Source: Candidatus Eiseniibacteriota bacterium
GTDB lineage: Bacteria > Orphanbacterota > Orphanbacteria > Orphanbacterales > Orphanbacteraceae
Reading direction: 5' to 3'
DNA: 64,000 nt
Assembly: GCA_029262235.1 (NCBI GenBank)
Contig: JAJCZU010000006.1
Coordinates: forward strand, 322,934 to 386,933
Part shown: one piece after another, positions 1-10,274 of the stretch
Position numbering within the stretch: position 1 is the stretch's first letter
How the letters are laid out: each line of letters starts with the position of its first letter
Notes under the pieces: generated by a model
What the model was told of the DNA's origin: nothing
Seen by the model: the letters and a program-made list of their open reading frames with translations, nothing else
Databases searched by the model: none
Made by a program: the position numbers and the translations under genes

Positions 1-974
1 GAACGGTCAACGAAAACATCAAAAGCCTCTCGCAGTTCAATCGCGCCGTGGTCGTTGCGGATGACGACGGCTTCCTGTTCTATCTCGATCCGGCCGAAAA
101 GACAGCGAGCTATGAAGACGCGCCCGCGTCTATCGAAGGCACGCCGCTTCTGCTCGTAAAAGCCGGTGATCCCGAATGGATCGACATCGAATACTCCCGC
201 TCCGACGGGAACGCCTACAGCGTGTATACGGAGTTGACGCTCGACGAGGAGTCAGGACTCGTGGGCGGCAAGGCGAGCATGTCGCTCGCGGGCGAGCAGA
301 ATCGCCTCTTCCGGAAGAAGTTCTACGGCCAGGGACCGAACCAGGCGAGCGTGGAGCGAGAGAACTGGCTTGCGGCGAACTACCCCGAGGATACGTTCAT
401 CGACGAGTGGCAGATCGAAAAGGGCGACCACAATGACGAGCAGTTTCGCGTCACGTTCCGGGCCACGTACCCGGAATCGTTCGTTATGAAGAACGACGAC
501 ACGATCGAACTGAACGGTCTCGCATTCGGCATGATGGGGCCCGCGCAGAATTTCGCGGTGGATCCCGCGGAGCGAAAGACCGTCGTACAGTTTCCGTTCT
601 CGGAATCGGGCAAGCAGACGACGCGGTTCATGATTCCCGAGGGCTACGAAGTGGACGAAAGCACGCTGCCCGAGTCGTACGACGTCGCTACGGGACCCGA
701 CAAGTCGCTGCAGCTCGGCATGGAATGGCGGGCGGGCACGGACTTTATCGATCTATATGACACGCTTGCCGTTGATGATTCTGTCGAGGTCGTGCCGAGT
801 GGCGATTTTCTCACGGTCAACTTCATCGAGTATCAGATGGCGTACGACCTCGAACCGCAGCAGAACCGCATTCCGGTCGAGCGCATGAACGAACTCAAAA
901 AATACTTCGAGGAGTTCCGGCACAACCAGAACATGAAGATCGTCCTGCGGCGCGTCGAAGAAGACGCTTCGTAG
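1..974 (+). CDS. C-terminal part of a probable DUF3857/transglutaminase-type protein (partial)
   Basis: The reading frame is open to the left edge (codons begin at base 3) and ends with TAG at 972-974, so only the C-terminal part is present. A GTG at 48 is inside the frame and should not be taken as the start. The visible 320 or so residues are hydrophilic, without membrane segments. They begin with a stretch (VVADDDGFLFYLDP) like the 'result written as the substrate of a transglutaminase core' region of DUF3857/transglutaminase proteins, then run into beta-rich sequence resembling the C-terminal sandwich of that family. The family assignment rests on general pattern and not on a catalytic motif, because the Cys-His-Asp core would lie upstream. 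The gene converges on the pilT operon with only 10 bases between stops. Confidence 0.5.
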   Translation, partial: TVNENIKSLSQFNRAVVVADDDGFLFYLDPAEKTASYEDAPASIEGTPLLLVKAGDPEWIDIEYSRSDGNAYSVYTELTLDEESGLVGGKASMSLAGEQNRLFRKKFYGQGPNQASVERENWLAANYPEDTFIDEWQIEKGDHNDEQFRVTFRATYPESFVMKNDDTIELNGLAFGMMGPAQNFAVDPAERKTVVQFPFSESGKQTTRFMIPEGYEVDESTLPESYDVATGPDKSLQLGMEWRAGTDFIDLYDTLAVDDSVEVVPSGDFLTVNFIEYQMAYDLEPQQNRIPVERMNELKKYFEEFRHNQNMKIVLRRVEEDAS

Positions 975-984
975 GAGGGCTGAT

Positions 985-2444
985 CTAGCCGGGATCGATC
1001 GAGAGAGCCTGGGGGAGGTTCGGCGCCAGTTTACCGGCGTCGTCTTCCCCCATTTTCTTTTGCGACACGAGCCGCGCGAGAGATTCGAGGAAGGATTGAT
1101 CGCCGGCGTTCCGCTCGAGCATTCCCGTCAGCGCGGCGAAGTCCTCACGGAGGATCGCGCGCACGCAGTCTTCCGTCACGCGCGCGACCGATGTCACCGC
1201 GAACGGGTTGCCGGTCCGATCCGTGCCGACCCGGACCGCAATGACCCCGGCGAGACTCTTCGCCAGCCTTCGCGAATCCCCGCCGTCCGCGCGAAACCAT
1301 TCCAGGGCGCGATCGATCGCGTCGCCCCCGTCCCTGCCCGTCATTGTGACAATCGCGCCGTGACCCGCAAGCGAACACCCGAGAGCGAGCGCGGCGTCGT
1401 CGGCCGTTCGAATTTCGGGGAACGCGAGGTACGAGGGGCGGAGCGCGCTCAGCATCGCACGCGTACTTTGTCGCGCGTCTTCCGACGCGGGGTAGGGGAC
1501 GGGAACGATGAGACCCTGTTCACTCTTCGCATCCCATTCGCCGAGCTGAATCACCGCGTCGCCCCGCTCCGCGAGCGCGGCAAGTACCGCCGCGTGGAGC
1601 TGTGCGGCGACTTCGGGAGTGTCGCCCACGAGAAACAGCAGCTTGCCGCGTGTCGCCAGCAGCCCCTCGACCGCTTCGGGTACGAGGTTCATTTTCTCGA
1701 GCGCGATCGGCTTCCGGATCGGCCGCAGCATGAGGCGCTCGCCGTGCCAGTCGTGCCTCACGCGGTAGCGCACACCGTTGTACAGAAGTACGCTACACTC
1801 GCCGGCGCGCTTCACGGCATCGCGCGCGACATCGCTCGACACGGTACCTTCCAGCACGTGCGTCACGCGCCCTCCCTGCAGTACGAGCGGGTGACGCCCC
1901 GGCTCGAGATAGAGCCGCGCGCCCTTCGTTTCCGCAAAGCGAGTGAGCAGCGTATCGAGCGGCGGCGTTTCGCCTTCCTCCGACACTTCCTGTTCCAGCA
2001 TCGCGAAGACCTTCTCCAGCGCCTCCGTCTGCTCCTGCTTCGCGCGCAGCTGTTCCTGCATACCGGGAGATTCTTCGCCCGCCGCCGCGGCAGCCTCGTC
2101 CATGCTCCTGGCCGCTTCGAGCAGAAGGTTCTGCGTCGTATCGTCGATCAGGTGCGCGGCTTCGCACTGCTCTTCGCGAAACCGGAAGCCGCCCTCCTTG
2201 ATCGTGAGCGCGTGAAGGGCGACTTTCTTTCCCTGCTTGTTGCCGGGCTCTTCGAGGCCGTTCACGATCTGGCCCTCATCGAAGAAGATCTTGGTCGTTC
2301 CGCCTCTGCGGAAGATCGTCAGCGTGCCGCTCTTGTTGTTGAGAAGCAGAAACTGGCTGAGGTCGAAAGGGTTCGCAACGCGCAGGGACCCGATCAGGTC
2401 GTCGTTTTCGACCAGCTGGTCGGCTGTTTTGATCGGCTCGAAAC

Positions 2445-2448
<4 letters not shown>
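985..2448 (-). CDS. DUF4388 domain protein fused to a degenerate PilT-like ATPase domain
   Basis: 487 residues. Residues about 15-120 look like a DUF4388 (PatA N-terminal-type) domain (IGSLRVANPFDL... FDEGQIVNG). Residues 120-155 are a Glu/Gln-rich helix. Residues about 160-450 follow PilT block by block: RLYLEPGRHPLVLQGG matches PilT DLHMVTGARPMLRQQG, GKLLFLVGDTPEVAA sits where PilT has GLVVVTGTTGSGKSS, and YLAFPEIRTADDAALA sits where PilT has IILVGEMRDLETIELA. The Walker A Gly-Lys-Ser/Thr is therefore gone and the Walker B region is altered, so ATP hydrolysis is unlikely. The start ATG overlaps the pilT stop (ATGA), indicating translational coupling with the active paralogue. Inference: an adaptor or inactive partner of the retraction motor, made by duplication of pilT. 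Function otherwise unknown. Confidence 0.75.
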
Positions 2449-3551
<1,103 letters not shown>

Positions 3552-3666
3552 GGTCGCCTCCTGTTCCCTTCAGTATCGGCCGAAATCCGCTGCAGGAAGA
3601 GGCCCGCGGGGGCATTTCCGATGTGTCTCGCTGTCATGAAATCTTTTAACGTTCTGCATATTTGTC

Positions 3667-3695
3667 TTGATCGACGGTCCTGTGGGGTCGATAAT
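3667..3695 (+). promoter_or_regulatory. Candidate sigma-70 promoter of glnA
   Basis: TTGATC (3667-3672), 17-base spacer, GATAAT (3690-3695). It lies about 80 bases before the glnA ATG in the 222-base gap between divergent pilT and glnA. No sigma-54 element with correct spacing was found here. Confidence 0.5.
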
Positions 3696-3773
3696 TGTGC
3701 CAAATGTACAGCTTTTCGGTGTCACTTTGCATATTCTGATGCCTGACCCATCTGCATCAAAACAGGGAGAATC

Positions 3774-5099
3774 ATGACAAAACGTGAAATTATCAAGATG
3801 GTGGACAAGCACAATATCCGCTTCCTGCGGCTCATGTTCACGGACATTCACGGCGTACTGAAGAACGTGGAAGTCCCGCGGAGCCAGTTCGAGAAAGCGC
3901 TCGACGGCCAGATCCTGTTTGACGGGTCTTCGATCGAAGGGTTCTCGCGGATCGAAGAGTCCGACATGGTGCTTCATCCGGATCTCGCTACCTTTCGCAT
4001 CTTCTCGTGGCGGTCGGGCGACACGTGGGGATCGGCGCGCCTGATCTGTGACGTCGTCTATCCGGACGGACGGGCGTTCGAGGGATGTCCCCGCTCGGCG
4101 CTGAAGCGCGTCGTGGCCCAGGCGAAGAAGAAGGGCTATTCGATGATGGCGGGCCCCGAAGCCGAGTTCTTCCTGCTGCCGCTGGACGACGACGGTGACA
4201 TCGTTCCTGAAACCCACGACTCGGCCGGCTATTTCGATCTGTCCCCGGTCGACGAGGGAGAGGACGTGCGGCGCGACGTCGTCCATCATCTCGAGATGAT
4301 GGGCTTCGAAGTCGAGGCGGCGCACCATGAAGTCGCGCCCGGACAGCATGAAATCGACTTCAAATATGCCGACGCCGTCGCTACCGCGGACAATCTCGTC
4401 ACGTTCAAGTTCATCGTGCGGAAGATTGCGGCGCAGCACAACATGCACGCCACGTTCATGCCGAAACCGTTCTACGGTGTGAACGGTTCGGGAATGCATT
4501 GTCACCAGTCGCTCTTCAAGGGCGAGAAGAATATTTTTCATTCGAAGAGCGCGGAGTACGAGCTTTCGAAAGTATGCATTCAGTACATCGGGGGACTCCT
4601 GAAGCACGCGCGCGGATTTCTGGCCGTCACGAACCCGCTCGTCAATTCGTACAAGCGCCTCGTGCCTGGATTCGAAGCGCCGACGAAAGTCGCATGGTCG
4701 GAGAAAAACCGTTCGCCGCTCGTGCGTGTTCCCGATCGCCGCGGCATCGGAACGCGAGTCGAACTCCGCCTGCCGGATCCGGCCGCGAACCCGTACCTTG
4801 CGCTCTCGGTGATGCTCGCGTCGGGTCTCGACGGTATATCGAACGACATCGATCCCGGCCCGCCCGTGAACAAGAACATCTACGAGATGAGCGTGCGGGA
4901 GCAGCGCCGGCACAAGATCTCGGATCTGCCGATCGACCTCGGCGCGGCCATCGAGGCGCTCGAAAAGGATGAAGTCGTCAAGGCGGCCCTCGGGGAGCAC
5001 ATCGCCGAGCATTACATCGCGGGCAAGAAGGCGGAATGGCTCGAATACCTCTCCATGGTCCATCCGTGGGAGCAGGAGCGCTACATTTCGAAGTACTAG
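3774..5099 (+). CDS. glnA: Glutamine synthetase, type I (short, GSI-alpha-like)
   Basis: ATP-dependent ligation of ammonia to glutamate; cytosolic dodecamer. 441 residues, close to the short GSI-alpha class (about 440-445) rather than the 470-residue adenylylated GSI-beta class. Visible signatures: DGSSIEGF (50-57), metal ligands in AGPEAEFFL (Glu129, Glu131), VAPGQHEIDF (188-196), ATFMPKPFYGVNGSGMH (226-242), KNRSPLVRVP (311-320) and LPDPAANPYLA (333-343). The C-terminus HPWEQERYISKY matches the Bacillus-type ending, in which feedback inhibition and not adenylylation controls activity; that regulatory mode is inferred from family. The ribosome site AGGGAGA stands 5-6 bases before the ATG. 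Monocistronic, with its own promoter. Confidence 0.96.
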   Translation: MTKREIIKMVDKHNIRFLRLMFTDIHGVLKNVEVPRSQFEKALDGQILFDGSSIEGFSRIEESDMVLHPDLATFRIFSWRSGDTWGSARLICDVVYPDGRAFEGCPRSALKRVVAQAKKKGYSMMAGPEAEFFLLPLDDDGDIVPETHDSAGYFDLSPVDEGEDVRRDVVHHLEMMGFEVEAAHHEVAPGQHEIDFKYADAVATADNLVTFKFIVRKIAAQHNMHATFMPKPFYGVNGSGMHCHQSLFKGEKNIFHSKSAEYELSKVCIQYIGGLLKHARGFLAVTNPLVNSYKRLVPGFEAPTKVAWSEKNRSPLVRVPDRRGIGTRVELRLPDPAANPYLALSVMLASGLDGISNDIDPGPPVNKNIYEMSVREQRRHKISDLPIDLGAAIEALEKDEVVKAALGEHIAEHYIAGKKAEWLEYLSMVHPWEQERYISKY

Positions 5100-5129
5100 A
5101 GGGTGTTGCGGGCTTCTGGAGGCGCGCCG

Positions 5130-5158
5130 TTGTCGGAATGCGCCGGGGCGGGTATAAT
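5130..5158 (+). promoter_or_regulatory. Candidate sigma-70 promoter of the zinc-ribbon protein gene
   Basis: TTGTCG (5130-5135), 17-base spacer, perfect TATAAT (5153-5158), 32 bases before the ATG at 5191. Confidence 0.6.
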
Positions 5159-5190
5159 CGACGTATCCCGAACGCCCTTCAGGAGCCGTC

Positions 5191-6039
5191 ATGACGAGAC
5201 AGACCTGCACAACATGCAACGCCGAGTTACGCGGAACCGAGAACTACTGCGCCCAGTGCGGGCACTCGCTCCGTGGACGCCGCGGCCGTCGCGGTGAGCC
5301 GGAGCCGCCCCGGTGGGTCGAGATCGAATTCCAGGAGAGCAAGTCGAGCAGCTTTCACACGGCGCTCGATCTCTGCATCACGAATCCGAACTACCGTACG
5401 TTCGAGCGAAATACCCTCAAGGTGCACCGCGTCGGCTTCCATGCCGATCAGTCCGGCGAACTGCTGCGACTCGCGAACATCGTGCGCGGCTGGAAGTCGT
5501 TCCGGCTGTTCGTCGACGGGCGCGAGGAGACCTGGCGTTCGTTCTTCTACGGCGGGTACTACTGCTTCGAGGACCGTGACGCGTCGGCTCACTCCAATCA
5601 GTACTGCTACGGCGAAAGCAGCGAGTGGTTCAACTGGTGGGGGTGCCATCGCCTCGGCTACGGCTTCTATAGTGAAGAAGACTGGCTTCGTTCCGGCAAG
5701 ATGATGAACGATCACGTGTTCGTGCTCGACAAGGACCGCATCAAGCGTATCCTGCTGCAGCGCGCCCGGTCGCATCGTTTCTGCCCGATCATGAATACGA
5801 AATCGATTCTCGAGCGGGTCGACATGCTGCCTGACGAGGTCGATCCCACGACGAACCCGGACTGGGAATACTACTTTCTCGACTGGCGCGACGAACCGAG
5901 TACGCCGCCGGCCGCCGCGGTTCCCGTCTGCAATCCCGAGTCGTTGATCGTGACGCACCTCGTGCCGCCTGATGTGGTCGTGCCGAATCCGCCCGACCGC
6001 TCCTGGGCGCAGGGCGAGCCGCCGCCCGGCTACGAATAG
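5191..6039 (+). CDS. Uncharacterised protein with N-terminal zinc ribbon
   Basis: 282 residues. Residues 6-26 hold two CxxC knuckles (CTTC and CAQC, 13 residues between them) typical of a zinc ribbon, followed by a basic linker (RGRRGRRG). The remaining 240 residues are rich in Trp, Tyr and Phe (for example SEWFNWWGCHRLGYGFYSEE around residue 147) with no signal peptide or membrane segment, and end in a Pro-rich tail. I do not recognise the body of the protein. The start is fixed by AGGAG seven bases upstream. It stands alone behind its own promoter and converges on the FtsX-type permease operon. Confidence 0.7.
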   Translation: MTRQTCTTCNAELRGTENYCAQCGHSLRGRRGRRGEPEPPRWVEIEFQESKSSSFHTALDLCITNPNYRTFERNTLKVHRVGFHADQSGELLRLANIVRGWKSFRLFVDGREETWRSFFYGGYYCFEDRDASAHSNQYCYGESSEWFNWWGCHRLGYGFYSEEDWLRSGKMMNDHVFVLDKDRIKRILLQRARSHRFCPIMNTKSILERVDMLPDEVDPTTNPDWEYYFLDWRDEPSTPPAAAVPVCNPESLIVTHLVPPDVVVPNPPDRSWAQGEPPPGYE

Positions 6040-6048
6040 AGGGCGCGA

Positions 6049-7311
6049 CTACTCGCTTCGCAGGGCTTCGATCGGATCCATGCGCGCCGCGCGATTCGCG
6101 GGGTAGAGCCCGAACAGAATCCCGATGCCGGCCGAGAACAGAACCGCGATCACGATCCAGAGCGGGGATGTGCGAAACGGAAATCGAAGGGCATGCGTGA
6201 CGGCGTAGGCGATCCCGAGCCCGATCGTGATCCCGACGATCCCGCCGATCCCCGTCAGTGTCGCCGACTCCACGAGAAACTGCGTGAGCACGTCCTTCCG
6301 TCTCGCTCCCAGCGCAATGCGTATGCCGACCTCGTGGGTGCGCTGCGTTACCGACACGAGCATGATATTCATGACGCCGATGCCGCCGACCAGCAGTCCG
6401 ATCGACGAGATGATGATGAGAACGAGACCGACCGCGCCCGTGACGCGACCGAGCGTCTCCGAGAACGCCTCCGAACTCAGCACTTCGAAGCTGCTCTCCG
6501 CCCCGACGCGGTCGCGACGAACGACTCGCAGGATCGCGGTGACCTCCTCCGTCGTCGCGTCGAGAGTCACACCGGGAGCAGGAGAGACCACGATCTGTCC
6601 TTCATCGCCGTCGGCATACAAATCACGATGGTACGTGGTATGAGGGATGATCGCGAAAGCGTCCCCCATCGCGCCGATCAGAGTACGTCGCCGGGCCATG
6701 GTCCCGATGACCGTGTATTCGCGTTCGCCCGCGCGCACGGTGCGGCCGACAGGATCGACGTTCGGGAAGAGCGCCTCGGCCGGCCCCCAGGCGAGAACGA
6801 TCACCGGGCGGCGGCGTTCCACTTCCTGACGCGTGAAGAATCGTCCATGTTCGATCTCGAACGGATGCATGTTCGGAAACGCTTCGCTCGTGCCCACCAT
6901 CGACAGCGGCTGCGTCCTGCGTGACCCTGCCGTCAGCAGAAAGAGTCGCCCGGATTCATTGTTGACGCGATAGTCGACCCATGAAGTGAGGCGTGACATG
7001 GCCCGCAGTTCATTCGTTTCCGCGGGCGTGAGCTGCGGCCGGTGCCGCACGCGCTCGGCACCGCGCCCCTCAGAAAGTACGTCGTAACGCGTGATCGAAA
7101 TGTACGGCTGGTCCGCGGCCGCGAAATCGTTGTCGATTTTTTCACTGAGGCCGAGCAGGATCGCGACAACGGCAAGGATCGAAGCCACGCCGATCGCCAC
7201 ACCGAGTATGAGCAGCGAACTCCGCAGCTTGTGCATCGCCAGAATCTGAAGCGCCTGGCGCACGTTCTCGAGCAGCAAAGATGCGCTGGTGGCGCGCCTC
7301 GGTTCACTCAT
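6049..7311 (-). CDS. FtsX/MacB-type ABC transporter permease (second copy)
   Basis: 420 residues in the MacB/LolC permease layout: a first membrane segment at about 30-55 (LLILGVAIGVASILAVVAIL), a large periplasmic MacB_PCD-type domain (about 60-290), then three C-terminal membrane segments (FtsX domain) with the typical GGIGVMNIMLVSVTQRTHEVGIRIALGAR block. It lacks the N-terminal ATPase domain of true MacB. It overlaps the end of the upstream permease by 8 bases and is the last gene of an adaptor-permease-permease operon, so the two permeases probably form a heterodimer. Substrate unknown. Confidence 0.88.
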   Translation of the reverse strand: MSEPRRATSASLLLENVRQALQILAMHKLRSSLLILGVAIGVASILAVVAILLGLSEKIDNDFAAADQPYISITRYDVLSEGRGAERVRHRPQLTPAETNELRAMSRLTSWVDYRVNNESGRLFLLTAGSRRTQPLSMVGTSEAFPNMHPFEIEHGRFFTRQEVERRRPVIVLAWGPAEALFPNVDPVGRTVRAGEREYTVIGTMARRRTLIGAMGDAFAIIPHTTYHRDLYADGDEGQIVVSPAPGVTLDATTEEVTAILRVVRRDRVGAESSFEVLSSEAFSETLGRVTGAVGLVLIIISSIGLLVGGIGVMNIMLVSVTQRTHEVGIRIALGARRKDVLTQFLVESATLTGIGGIVGITIGLGIAYAVTHALRFPFRTSPLWIVIAVLFSAGIGILFGLYPANRAARMDPIEALRSE

Positions 7312-8530
7312 GGCGCAGAGCCTCCACGGGATCGAGCAGCGCGGCGCGGTTCGCGGGATACGTGCCGAAGAGAACCCCGATCACGATCGTGACCCCGAGG
7401 CCGGCCAGAATCGCCCAGAGCTGTACCGCGCTCGGGATCGGCGAGAAGGCGGAAATGAGCGCGGCGATTGCGAAACCGAGAAGCACGCCGATCAGCCCCC
7501 CGATCACCGATAGCGTGACCGACTCGGCCAGGAACTGCATGAGGATGTCCGAGCGCTTCGCGCCGAGCGCCTTGCGAATGCCGATTTCGTGCGTTCTTTC
7601 CGTCACCGCCACGAGCATGACATTCATGAGCACCACACCACCGATCACGAGCGAAATCGAAGCGAGGCCGACCAGCGCCTGAAAGATCGCGCGCGAAATG
7701 CTCTCCCAGATGCTCAGGATCTGCTCGCTCGTCGAAAGCGCGAAGTCGTCCTCCTGCGACGGCTTCAGTTTGTGGCGGATGCGCATCGCCCACTGCGCCT
7801 CTTCCGTAACGCGTTCGACGAGGTCAGGGCCGGGCGCACGCAGCTTGATCTGCGCCTGCGCACTGCGGCCGAACGTCTTCTCGAGCGCGGGATACGGGAT
7901 CAGGACGTAGCGGTTCTGGTTCGTTCCGAACTGTGTCGGTTTGGGAGAGGCGACTCCGATCACGTCGTAACGACGCCCCGCGATCTTGACGGTGCGGCCG
8001 ACCGGGTCACGCCCCGGGAAGAGTCGTTCTGCGACGTCGCTGCCGAGCACCGCGACCGCTCTTCTTCGCGTCACTTCGGAGAGCGTGAAAGCGCGGCCGC
8101 CTGCGATCTTGAGGTTTTCGACAAGCGGCGCGCTCTCCGTGCGGCCGTCCACTTTGATGCCGCTCAGCGCGCGGTCGCCCGCCCGGATCGTGGCGGTGCG
8201 CGAAGCGACGATGTCGACGGCGTCGGCGCTCGGGACGTGCGTGCGCACGTACTCGAAATCGTCCCAGTCGAGGCGCGGGTTCGTGCGCGCGGCCTTCAGG
8301 AATTTCTCGAAGTCGGTCAGCAGCGTGAACGGGTCGAACCTTTGCAGCGTGATCACGTTCGCGCCCTCGGATACGAGCTCTTCCCGTGTGTAGGAGTCGA
8401 TGCCGCTCAGCAGAGAAACCACGGCGATGACCGCCATGGTGCCGACGATATTGCCGAGGAGAGTGAGGAACGTACGCAGTTTGTTGCCGCGCAATGCCGA
8501 CAGTGCAATGCGTACGCCTTCGAAGGTCAT
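7304..8530 (-). CDS. FtsX/MacB-type ABC transporter permease (first copy)
   Basis: 408 residues with the same architecture as its downstream neighbour: N-terminal membrane segment, MacB_PCD-like periplasmic domain and a C-terminal FtsX domain containing GGVVLMNVMLVAVTERTHEIGIRKALGAKR. No ATP-binding domain. The ATG overlaps the stop of the upstream adaptor gene (ATGA), so the three proteins are translationally coupled. Known relatives (MacB, LolCDE) export lipoproteins, peptides or toxins across the envelope by a mechanical-pump mechanism; which substrate applies here cannot be read from sequence. Confidence 0.88.
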   Translation of the reverse strand: MTFEGVRIALSALRGNKLRTFLTLLGNIVGTMAVIAVVSLLSGIDSYTREELVSEGANVITLQRFDPFTLLTDFEKFLKAARTNPRLDWDDFEYVRTHVPSADAVDIVASRTATIRAGDRALSGIKVDGRTESAPLVENLKIAGGRAFTLSEVTRRRAVAVLGSDVAERLFPGRDPVGRTVKIAGRRYDVIGVASPKPTQFGTNQNRYVLIPYPALEKTFGRSAQAQIKLRAPGPDLVERVTEEAQWAMRIRHKLKPSQEDDFALSTSEQILSIWESISRAIFQALVGLASISLVIGGVVLMNVMLVAVTERTHEIGIRKALGAKRSDILMQFLAESVTLSVIGGLIGVLLGFAIAALISAFSPIPSAVQLWAILAGLGVTIVIGVLFGTYPANRAALLDPVEALRHE

Positions 8531-9762
8531 GGCTTGATCTTGATGGCGTCTTCATTCTCGAGAGTGCGGATCGCTTCGAAGTCACCGACGACGACTTCAT
8601 CGCCCGCGGAGAGCCCGCTCCGCACTTCGAAGAAGCGATCTCCCGCGATGCCGGTCGCGACCGGCACGAAGTACGCCTTGCCTTCGCGAACCACGAACAC
8701 GCCTTCGCGCTCGTTTCGCTTGCGCCGCGCTGTCGGGTCGTCGTCGACGGGAGCGTCCTCGTCACTCTTCTCGATCGCGGGATCCCGCCGGATCGTGAGC
8801 GCCGGGATCGGGACCGAAAGCGCGCTGTCGCGTGTCGCCACGATGATGTCGGCGCTCGCGGAGAGTCCCGGCTTGGCGCCCGGGATCGGATCGTCGAGCG
8901 TGATGACGACCTGAAAGTCGACGGATTCCGTCTGCCGTGAAGAGCGCAACGCCGAGTTGCCGACTTCCGTCACGACCCCGCCGAAGCTCGTGTCCGGGTA
9001 CGAGTCGATCGTGATCACCGCGCGTTGCCCGAGCTTGACGTCGATGACATCGGTTTCGTCCACATCGACTTCGGCTTCGAGTTCGGAGAGATCGGCCAGC
9101 GTCAGCAGCACCGTGCCCGGCTGGTTCATGGTGCCGACGACCGCCGTTTCGCCTTCTTCCACATTGAGCCGGACCACTACGCCCGTCATCGGCGCCAGAA
9201 TCGTGGCGAGCGAAAGGTCGTGCTCGCCCCGCTTCAGACTCGCCTCCTGTTCGCGCAGCTTCGCGAGCAGCGACCGCTGCTGCGCGCGCGCCACCTTCTC
9301 GTCGGTCTCGCCTTTCAGGAGTTGCTGCGGCGAGGCAAGGTCCTGGTCGATCAGCATCCGGATTCGTTCGAGTTCCCGCGTCGCCTGGTTCAGATTGACG
9401 GCGGCCTTGTCGAGTTCCGCCCGCATCGAAGCGATGCCCGCACGCGACTGCGCGACAGCCTGTTCATATTGTATGGGATCGATCTGCAGAAGGAAGTCGC
9501 CCTCTTCGACGCTGTCGCCTTCCTTGACGGCGATCCTCGTGATCGTGCCGAGCCGGTTCGCGGAAACGTCGACCTTGCGCTTCGGGCCGATCGAGCCGTT
9601 CGCGCTCACCACGGCCGTGATCCTGCGGTTCTGGACCGTTTCGGTTTCGACTTCGATTCGTTTCCCGCTCTCCCGGCGGAGGCTGACGACTCCGAAACCG
9701 GCGGCGACGACGAAAAACACGACAAGTAAAATGATGGAGCGGCGGTTCATACGGATCCTCAC
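8527..9762 (-). CDS. MacA/HlyD-type periplasmic adaptor protein
   Basis: 411 residues. An N-terminal signal anchor (residues 6-25, SIILLVVFFVVAAGFGVVSL) is followed by a lipoyl-like half (GSIGPKRKVDVSANRLGTI... VKEGDSVEEGDFLLQID), a coiled-coil hairpin at about 95-190 (EQAVAQSRAGIASMRAELDKA and following), the second lipoyl half (TILAPMTGVVVRLNVEEGE) and beta-barrel domains. This is the membrane-fusion adaptor that links an FtsX-type inner-membrane permease to an outer-membrane channel. First gene of the operon. No TolC-like gene and no ATPase gene are nearby, so both would have to be encoded elsewhere. Confidence 0.9.
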   Translation of the reverse strand: MRIRMNRRSIILLVVFFVVAAGFGVVSLRRESGKRIEVETETVQNRRITAVVSANGSIGPKRKVDVSANRLGTITRIAVKEGDSVEEGDFLLQIDPIQYEQAVAQSRAGIASMRAELDKAAVNLNQATRELERIRMLIDQDLASPQQLLKGETDEKVARAQQRSLLAKLREQEASLKRGEHDLSLATILAPMTGVVVRLNVEEGETAVVGTMNQPGTVLLTLADLSELEAEVDVDETDVIDVKLGQRAVITIDSYPDTSFGGVVTEVGNSALRSSRQTESVDFQVVITLDDPIPGAKPGLSASADIIVATRDSALSVPIPALTIRRDPAIEKSDEDAPVDDDPTARRKRNEREGVFVVREGKAYFVPVATGIAGDRFFEVRSGLSAGDEVVVGDFEAIRTLENEDAIKIKP

Positions 9763-9807
9763 TTTCCTTGTGAGGATACAGGAACACGCGGCAAGGAAAA
9801 GGGCGAA

Positions 9808-10269
9808 TTAGCGGTTGGCGACGTAAGGCGTTTCATCGGGATGAAACGTCGTCATCAATTCGTAGAGTGGCGCGAGACCCGCGACCGTGACGCCGACCGA
9901 CTCATACACGGCCCCTGACTTCGATTCGATCGCCACGGAGTAGGACTGCCTCGGAAAACGGCCTTCGTGCAGGCGCACCTCCGCGATTTCTGTTCGCGGG
10001 ATCGTGACGGATCGAGTCGGGGGAAACGCGTAGCGCAGCGTCACGGCATCGTCTTCAACGGACGCGGACGCGAAATGGGCGCTCGTCAGAAAGAGCAGCA
10101 CACCGACGGCCGCCCCCGTGCAGAGCATGACACGCGGCATCGCGCCCCGGGGGTCGACCCCGACCGCGACGCTCAGCACACGGGTGGCGATATGGGCAAC
10201 GGGAGGGACGGAGAGCGCGATGACCCAGAGGAGCACGAGTTCCGCGCGACTCAGGATCGTGACTTCCAC
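9808..10269 (-). CDS. Small membrane protein of unknown function
   Basis: 153 residues from a GTG start. Two membrane segments (about 8-35 and 45-68) precede a cytoplasmic or periplasmic domain of about 80 residues with beta-type sequence (DDAVTLRYAFPPTRSVTIPRTEI... ) that resembles small PH-like domains of bacterial membrane proteins. The start lies only 5 bases after the stop of the response-regulator gene and has no clear ribosome site, so translation probably depends on the upstream gene. Not recognised further. Confidence 0.6.
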   Translation of the reverse strand: MEVTILSRAELVLLWVIALSVPPVAHIATRVLSVAVGVDPRGAMPRVMLCTGAAVGVLLFLTSAHFASASVEDDAVTLRYAFPPTRSVTIPRTEIAEVRLHEGRFPRQSYSVAIESKSGAVYESVGVTVAGLAPLYELMTTFHPDETPYVANR

Positions 10270-10274
10270 GCGGC

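Noticed and set aside
3703-3720. Sigma-54-like GG...GC upstream of glnA
   Set aside because: Only nine bases separate GG and GC, and the -24 hexamer is poor; a sigma-70 candidate with correct spacing lies just upstream.
3570-5219. 549-codon frame antisense to glnA
   Set aside because: Antisense shadow of a conserved gene, with no initiation signals.
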